Of a stretch of DNA of 64,000 nucleotides, positions 58,001 to 64,000 are shown piece by piece. The notes beneath the pieces are model-generated. The model saw nothing but the letters and a program-made list of their open reading frames with translations, searched no databases and was not told where the DNA came from. Source of the DNA: Aplidium turbinatum (lineage: Eukaryota; Chordata; Ascidiacea; Aplousobranchia; Polyclinidae); the NCBI GenBank assembly GCA_918807975.1, contig OU964935.1, positions 9,015,823-9,079,822 of the forward strand, read 5' to 3'. Both the position numbers and the translations under genes were made by a program. Each line of letters begins with the position of its first letter. Within the stretch, counting starts at the first letter, position 1.

Positions 58001-61000
58001 AAGCCAAAACTAATTTCATACTAAATTACGTTTTAAAACTGGACGTTGTTGCGACTGTAGTCAATCAGTCAAGAAAACAAAATAATTAACAATATTTTGC
58101 AAGATTACTGCACTGTGCCTTACGGTGTAGCAACGCCACATTGCTCTGCATCAGTACCGACTCCGTGTAGGCCTATATTAAATTTAAATACAACTTACGC
58201 TATTTTTCACCATTTTGTTTGAGTTGTTTTTTGTCAAAGTGCACTTAAAAACAGAAAAATTTGCAGCAGTGCTGATTAGAGTGCACATTGTACCCTGACC
58301 AGGCTCTTACATTGAGCTAAATCCGAATTTAAGAACAAATTATATTGATTTTTTTATGTCGATACTGCGCCTATGTCGACACTTTTTCTTCATCTCTTTG
58401 AAGTGTTGATAAAGAAAAATTCTTCTGTATCAAATAGACCTAATTTAGATTGATAGCATGATGTATCTGGTTGGCGCTGTAAGAAACTTTAACTAAACTT
58501 CATTGTAAAAGCCCAACTAAATGAAATGTTGCTCTTAGGTATTTATACTGCCCAACTGCACCCTCGGAAACAACTAGCCTTAGATAAACGTTTTTCAGTT
58601 TTGTTTTTCGTTATGAAGCTAACCCGTTGAGTTTCTGTGATAGATTGCTAGTTTACCACATATTTATATGCTGCAATAACGCTCTGCTTTCCAGATTTTA
58701 TCAATTCTGCTCACCTTCGACAAAAAAGAGGAGTGACTCAGCAAAACATCAAATATGTGGAGCTCATGATTGTTGCTGATAGTTACACAGTAATTAACAT
58801 ATTTTAAAGTTGAATTTTTATTGGAACTACAAATTTTTGCCTGGTTTGGATCTTTATCCTCCAACTGAAAAAAATCTGAAAGTTTTTTTTCTGGCAGTTT
58901 CGCATACCTGTAGCGGCTTTGAACCACTGACGCAAGCCCAGTTACCAAGATTGACAGAGTGACGTTTTTGATTGTCAAAGTGTTCTTGTCTGCAAATTTT
59001 TTCATTCATTAGGTGCCACCGAATAGAAAGCATTCCATGAGTGGCTCAAGCGCACTCCCCCAGAACTAAACTACCAACATATTGCATACAAAGTTAAAAA
59101 TAAGTTTGTGGTACTGTATTTGATTTTTTACACGTTTTAGTACAATTAGTTATTATTAATATGGCCCATGTAGTGTATATGCTAAGTGCTGCTGCTGCTA
59201 CTGCTACTTCCACCACAGCTACTACTGTTGTTTTAAAGGCCAAGAGGTTTTCCACAACTGGAGATCTGGAAGCTCATGTCAAAGAACTTATCAACTACGT
59301 GGATGCATTTTATCATAAGTTGGGAATGCGAATTGTTTTGGCACACTTAGAAATTTGGAAAAACGCTGACAGGGTGAAATTGTCGGCAAACGCTCAAGAG
59401 GTAAACCTCTGATATAATCATGGCCTTGCATTTGTGATATCTTAAATTAGGAGAATTATTTTTGAGTTTATGAAAATCTTGTATCTTTCTGTAAGATAAT
59501 TTCTACAACCAACAACCCCTTGAGAATTTCCAGCACAGTAGTCCACAGAAGTTTTTGCAAAACCATCGCATAAACTTTCGTTAAGCTACCATCCTCGAAT
59601 TAATTTATCCTTTGCATTTGACCTCTACTGGGGTATTATTTTTGAAGCAACTGTTGGCAGGTGGTTATGAACTTTTAGAATTTAATTCAACACATGAGTA
59701 AAAGTTGGCTCCGACAATAAACTACCTTGCTTTGCTATGGTCTTACAAGCGTATTATGAATTCACATTTTAAGGAGTTCGTAGTAACCTACTTATTACGT
59801 ACACTTTTTGTTTCACATTTGACAAATACAATTTTGGTAAAGAGGTCTCTTTCTTCAACCACAGACATATACAACCAAGCAACTACACGGCATTTAACTA
59901 AATGCCGTGTGGTTGCTTGGTTGTATATGTCTGTCATTTGACAAATACTATGCATGTGAAGTGCATTAATACCAAATCACACGTCTTAGTCCAATGTCCA
60001 ATGGACAACTGCTATGCATTGGTGCCGAAGGTTTAGTATAACGAGAGCCTTATCTTCTCATTCACTATATTTGGAACCAAGTATGGCATTAATATTTTTT
60101 TAATTTATGCGCCTGAAAGCTCCTGATGTAGGATGTAGCCTATTTCAGCATTTGGAAAACAGTAATTTACGCTCTCAAATTTTTTGTACAATGCAGCAAA
60201 AACCCAGCATAGATCGGTGAGTTAATAATAACATTATTATATACAATAATTATATTGTTATAATGCAATAATATTATTATTATATTATGTTTGTGAAATA
60301 CTTTAGCTTGATAAAAAATAAAATGTACAATTTTTGTAGACTGTCACTTATATTGCAATCTATAAAGAAGAGCGTTTGATTTCTGATTTGGTTTTGCAAG
60401 TTAACAAGATCAATACAGAATCAATATTGTATTTCCACCGCCGTCATTTGAGCATCTGGGATCAAGAGTTTATTTTTATATCACCCTGGCCTTTCGATAT
60501 TCGTCCCGACAACACCGAGAGGCTATGAGAGGGTATAAAGCCGGTCTCAACATCAAAAACACAGACAAGAGATTAACACAAACCTTCTGCCCAACTGGTA
60601 AAATAAATAAATAGGGTGGGTATCGGCTTTAAGGGTAAAGGAGCGAGGCCTAATTGTGTTTTGACTTTATATTCGTTAAAGGATTAGGCTACATATTGCT
60701 GGAAATTTGTTGTTTATTTTGCAGGCGTTGGATGCATTTCTGGGTTTTCGTGAAGCCATGATGCTTTCTGAGCCGGCATCTTCCCCGTGGGTGTATGCAG
60801 ACAACTTCCACCTTCTTTATGGCCGTGACTTTGATGAAGTTATTGTTGGCATTGCCTCATCCGGGACCATGTGCACTTCCCGTTCTGGAGGAGTTAATCA
60901 AGTTTGTGAAAGATATAAGCAACTTGATTAAAAAAAAAACTTTACCAGGAATATATCAGCAATCGACAAAATCCACAAAATTTCAAGAAGCAGGACGTAG

Positions 61001-61808
61001 TTATCTTTAGAAAGCCATGTAATGTGTTAAGGGCAAACATTCAGTTTTATTTGTCAAGCCAACTTTTCTAAATCATTTATTACGCAAACACTCTTTTAAA
61101 TTAAAGTAGGCCTATTGTAAATGGAGAATGCTGGAAACTTTGAAATATCGAATGAAATTGACTTGCCAATCGTAACTTGACAACTGACGTTTACATGGTA
61201 ATCTGATTTGACTCTGCATTGCTGATTTCTATTAAAATTCAAGAACAGTTTGGCATACTTACCAAAATAAATCGCATTTTTCAGTTTTTTTGTTTTTGTA
61301 CTGTATAAAATTTCAAAGAAACTGAAAAAATGGTCGACCGTTTCTGACCCTTTTGCATTGCTTGTATTGAATGAATTGAATTGTATTGCTTGTCGAAGGC
61401 ATTTGATTACATTGGTCGATCTTGTTGTTTAGTAGTAAATGTTTTGGCTAGTTAAATAATTTTAACTACTCATCAAAACGTGCTTCAAAAAAGCTCTATA
61501 ACTTTGATATAGTCTAAGCAAAGAAATGTAGCAGTTATGTATCAATCATTTCCGAGATCACCTAAATGAGTACATTTTGCCAACATTTTAAAACACGGTT
61601 GCTAAGTTTCCTTTCTAGTAAAAAACGAAGTCAATTAATTATAAAGGTGACAACATTGTCGTTTCAGGATACGTCAGCCAACGTCATCAACACCGCCGCA
61701 ATTTTAGCTCATGAAATTGGGCACAATTTTGGAATGGCTCATGACACTGCAGAGTGCTCATGTCCTACATCTAGGGATAACTGCATTATGACGGAGTCTA
61801 CAGGGTTA
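55031..61808 (+). CDS. ADAM-type membrane metalloprotease, 5' part (9 exons seen, continues beyond window)
   Basis: Zinc endopeptidase of the reprolysin/adamalysin family, expected at the cell surface. Exons: 55031-55127, 55960-56081, 56781-56942, 57044-57126, 57429-57598, 58695-58789, 59239-59400, 60725-60901, 61668-61808. Phases join throughout. Order: signal peptide (MRAFVLPVLFCVLS); prodomain with CYYQGEVNG and STCRGLRG; cysteine switch Cys198 (SCGNKD); furin site RQKR ending at residue 223; catalytic domain from KYVELMIVADSYT; ending in HEIGHNFGMAHD (371-382) with all three zinc His and catalytic Glu. RSGGVNQ and DNCIMTEST resemble the ADAM9/12/15/19 group (inferred). The exon 8 donor (CAA/GTTTGT) is weak. 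The exon 9 end is either 61804 or 61808. Disintegrin, EGF and membrane parts lie outside. A LINE occupies the last intron seen. Confidence 0.92.
56515..56719. mobile_element. hAT MITE, 205 bp, in ADAM intron 2
   Basis: Ends CAGTAGCGTTGACAAAAGGG and, reversed, CAGGGCCGTTGAGCGGATAA. Target duplication GCTGTGCA / GGTGTGCA (56507-56514; 56720-56727), 7 of 8 bases. The GGGGCCCGTAA and CCGGGCCTAAA blocks are typical G/C subterminal runs. No coding. Confidence 0.8.
59861..59934. repeat. near-perfect 74-nt hairpin in ADAM intron 7
   Basis: Two 36-nt arms (ACAGACATATACAACCAAGC... and its complement ending TATATGTCTGT) with a 2-nt loop and a single mismatch. A 14-bp direct repeat CATTTGACAAATAC flanks the surrounding segment at 59816-59829 and 59935-59948. 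Too perfect to be old. It could be a small foldback insertion or a template-switch event; a microRNA-type precursor is conceivable but unsupported. Confidence 0.85.
60222..60296. repeat. AT-only imperfect palindrome
   Basis: TAATAATAACATTATTATAT ... ATATTATTATTATATTAT, a low-complexity AT dyad in ADAM intron 7. Confidence 0.6.
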
Positions 61809-61856
61809 GTAAGAAAGATCTACAAATTAGACGCTTTGGTTTCCATTGAACTTTCA

Positions 61857-63976
61857 TCATCATCATCCGTTCAGTCGTTTACGACTCTCGGTCACTCTAT
61901 ACGTCATCTTTCTCCACATCTCTCGATCCCACGCAGCCTCCTTCAATTCATGCACTCCCATGCCACTGTCATTTACAATCGTGTCAAGCCATCTTGTTTT
62001 CGGGCGCCCCCTTCCTCTTCCTCCGCTCACCAAACCAAGCATGATGTCTTTTTCCACTGATTTGCTTCTCATTATGTGGCCAAAATATAAAAATTTCTGC
62101 CTGACGATTCTAGCTTCTAGGGATATGTCCGGTTTAATTTGTTCAAGAATTTTCTCATTTGTTATTTTGGCTGTCCAAGGAACACGCAGTAACCTTCTTC
62201 AACACCACAATTCAAATGCGTGGAGACTAGCAACTGGAGACTGTGGAACAGATCACCAGTTGCTAGTAACCAAACTAAAAGTACGTTTTTGCAATGCCGG
62301 TACAAAACAGGAAAAAAGAAACATGATATATGACACAGAACAGATTGGACTAAATTATATAGCCGAACTTGAAAACAGTTTGAAATTTCTTAACACTGAA
62401 AATAAGCAAGCTGATATGATATGGGACAATATAAAGGAAAAGATCTTGGACGCAGCTGCAAATAATGTACCGAGTAAAAAGACATCCAAATCTGCTCAAT
62501 GGATTTCCCCTGTAACAAATAAACTAGCAGAACATAGAAGGAAAGCAAAAGCAAATGGAAACAGAATACAATTCAAAAAGCTAAATGCTGAATTCCAAAA
62601 ACAAGCTCGGAAAGATAAAAACATATATTGGGAAGAAAAATGTAGGAAGATGGAATCAGCAAGTAAAACTGGGAACATGCGAGAGCTTTACTCACAAGTA
62701 AAGAAAGCAAGATCAACCTTCAAGGCCAAGAATGCTACAGTACGTGGAGAAAATGGAGAAGATCTGCATGACAAACAAGCAATTTTGAATCGGTGGAAGG
62801 AGTATGTTGAGCAGTTATATCAGGACCCTCAACTGCAACCACAGATTGAAGAACATAAAAGTCAACAGTTTGACCTTGAACCTGACATACTGGAAAAAGA
62901 AGTTATCTGGGCAAGAGACCAACTATCTAAACATAAAGCTCCAGGAGTCGATGGAATTCCAGCAGAATTATTAAGACATGTGCCAATTCAAATACTATTG
63001 GCCTTATGCCAATGTATTTGGAAATCACAAAAATGGCCAAAAGATTGGAAAAGATCAATATTTATTCCAATTCCAAAAAAAGGAGACATACGGACATGTT
63101 CAAACTATCGAACCATAGCCTTAATACCTCATGCAAGCAAAATTCTTTTGAAAATCATCCAAAAACGACTGGGCTCAATTATTGAAAGAGAAATGCCAGA
63201 TGAGCAGGCTGGTTTTAGAAAAGGCAAAGGTACCCGTGACCAAATTGCAAATCTCAGATGGATTATGCAAACCAGCAGGGAGTACAAAAAAGATCTGTAC
63301 ATGTGTTTTATTGATTATTCGAAAGCTTTTGATGTTATCCAACATAACATTCTTTGGAGTAGTCTGAGAGACATGGGAACGCCAATGCACCTGCTGGAAC
63401 TCATAAGGTCATTGTATGAAAATCAAGAAGCTACAGTTCGAACAGCATACGGAAATACAGCTTGGTTTAAAATTGAAAAAGGAACACGCCAAGGGTGCAT
63501 TTTATCTCCTTCTTTATTTAATATGTACACAGAAATGGTCATGAGGAGAGCAGGGTTGAGTAATTCCAATATAGGAGTGAAAATCGGTGGCAGAATTATA
63601 AACAACTTGAGATATGCAGATGACACTACCCTTTTGGCCGAGAACGCACAAGATCTTGAAGACTTAATCATCAAAGTGAAAAAGGAAAGTGAAAGGGCTG
63701 GATTGAAACTCAACATCAAAAAAACAAAAATTATAACAACTGGTAAAGCAGATAACATAAACATCAAGATCGAAAATCAAGAAATTGAAACAGCGAATGA
63801 ATTCATATTTTTAGGCTCAAAAATAAGCTGGGATTCTAATAACTCACCAGAGATAAGGAGAAGAATAGCGCTGGGAAGAAATGCATTTGTTGGAATGAAT
63901 AGCATTTGGAAGAGCAAGGATATAAAATTAGAAACAAAAAAGAAGCTGATCAAAACTATAATATTCCCAATACCTA
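61857..63976 (-). mobile_element. RTE-like LINE with 5' inversion (twin priming), in ADAM intron
   Basis: Two head-to-head parts. On the minus strand, 61857 to about 62220 encodes the C-terminal tail (AFELWC, RVPWTAKITNEKILEQIKP, FGHIMRSKSVEKDIMLGL, GRGRGRPKTRWLDTI), ending in a (TGA)n 3' tail. On the + strand, about 62213-63971 encodes the end of the endonuclease (GDCGTDHQLLVTKLK), then reverse transcriptase: KAPGVDGIPAELL, FIDYSKAFD, GTRQGCILSPSLFN and RYADDTTLLAEN. The RT part is open throughout. An 8-bp AACTTTCA lies at both outer borders (61849-61856; 63977-63984), so both parts are one insertion. RTE/BovB-type assignment rests on motif wording. About 20 residues at the join between RT and tail are missing. 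Confidence 0.88.
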
Positions 63977-64000
63977 AACTTTCACCAAGACTTAAATATA

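Noticed and set aside
58664-59005. 113-codon minus-strand frame
   Set aside because: It is antisense to ADAM exon 6 and its intron. No splice or family support.
61566-62060. 164-codon + frame containing the ADAM zinc motif
   Set aside because: Only 61668-61808 is exon. The rest is intron before it and antisense LINE tail after it.
1-64000. CRISPR arrays, bacterial operons, rRNA genes
   Set aside because: None seen. Gene structure is clearly eukaryotic.

Overview
The window is eukaryotic and AT-rich: intron-split genes with GT-AG borders sit in a dense bed of nested transposons. Three protein-coding genes can be rebuilt exon by exon with consistent phase. They are an alpha-carbonic anhydrase on the + strand (21167-30040), a GTP cyclohydrolase I on the - strand (36969-44989), and the 5' part of an ADAM-type metalloprotease on the + strand (55031 to beyond 61808). 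Exon content and the very frequent words TAGGCCTA and GTAGGCTAC suggest a marine invertebrate, perhaps a deuterostome such as a tunicate. That taxon guess is inference, not proof.

Layout. Positions 1-20 kb have no firm gene. They hold a hAT element (1977-5473) with a SINE-like insert and a 1.75 kb element carrying a 159-bp tandem repeat, hAT and LINE relics, two copies of a tRNA-derived SINE, a hAT remnant (from 11946) with a pogo-like element inside it, and a second, longer copy of the 159-bp-repeat element (14751-16835). From 21 to 30 kb lies the carbonic anhydrase, about 307 residues with a leader that looks mitochondrial. Its intron before the second core exon is almost entirely a nested 4.06-kb transposon stack. 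From 30 to 37 kb lie a palindromic foldback with telomere-like words and a piggyBac-like interval. From 37 to 45 kb lies GCH1 (six exons, 214 aa), with separate hAT insertions in at least three introns. From 45 to 48.4 kb lie a CR1-like LINE tail and a Mutator-like element with a FLYWCH zinc finger and a nested hAT element. From 48.4 to 55 kb little is seen. From 55 kb to the end lies the ADAM gene: signal peptide, prodomain with cysteine switch, furin site, and catalytic domain through HEIGHNFGMAHD. The last visible intron holds an RTE-like LINE with a twin-priming inversion, flanked by an 8-bp target duplication.

The three genes have no evident functional link: CO2/bicarbonate chemistry, tetrahydrobiopterin synthesis, and cell-surface proteolysis. 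The most unusual signals are (a) TAGGCCTA-type words that look like precise 5-6 bp micro-insertions when repeat copies are compared, (b) the unclassified CCCAGCTAG element with a tRNA-like block and an in-frame 159-bp array, and (c) the nested stack in the carbonic anhydrase intron.
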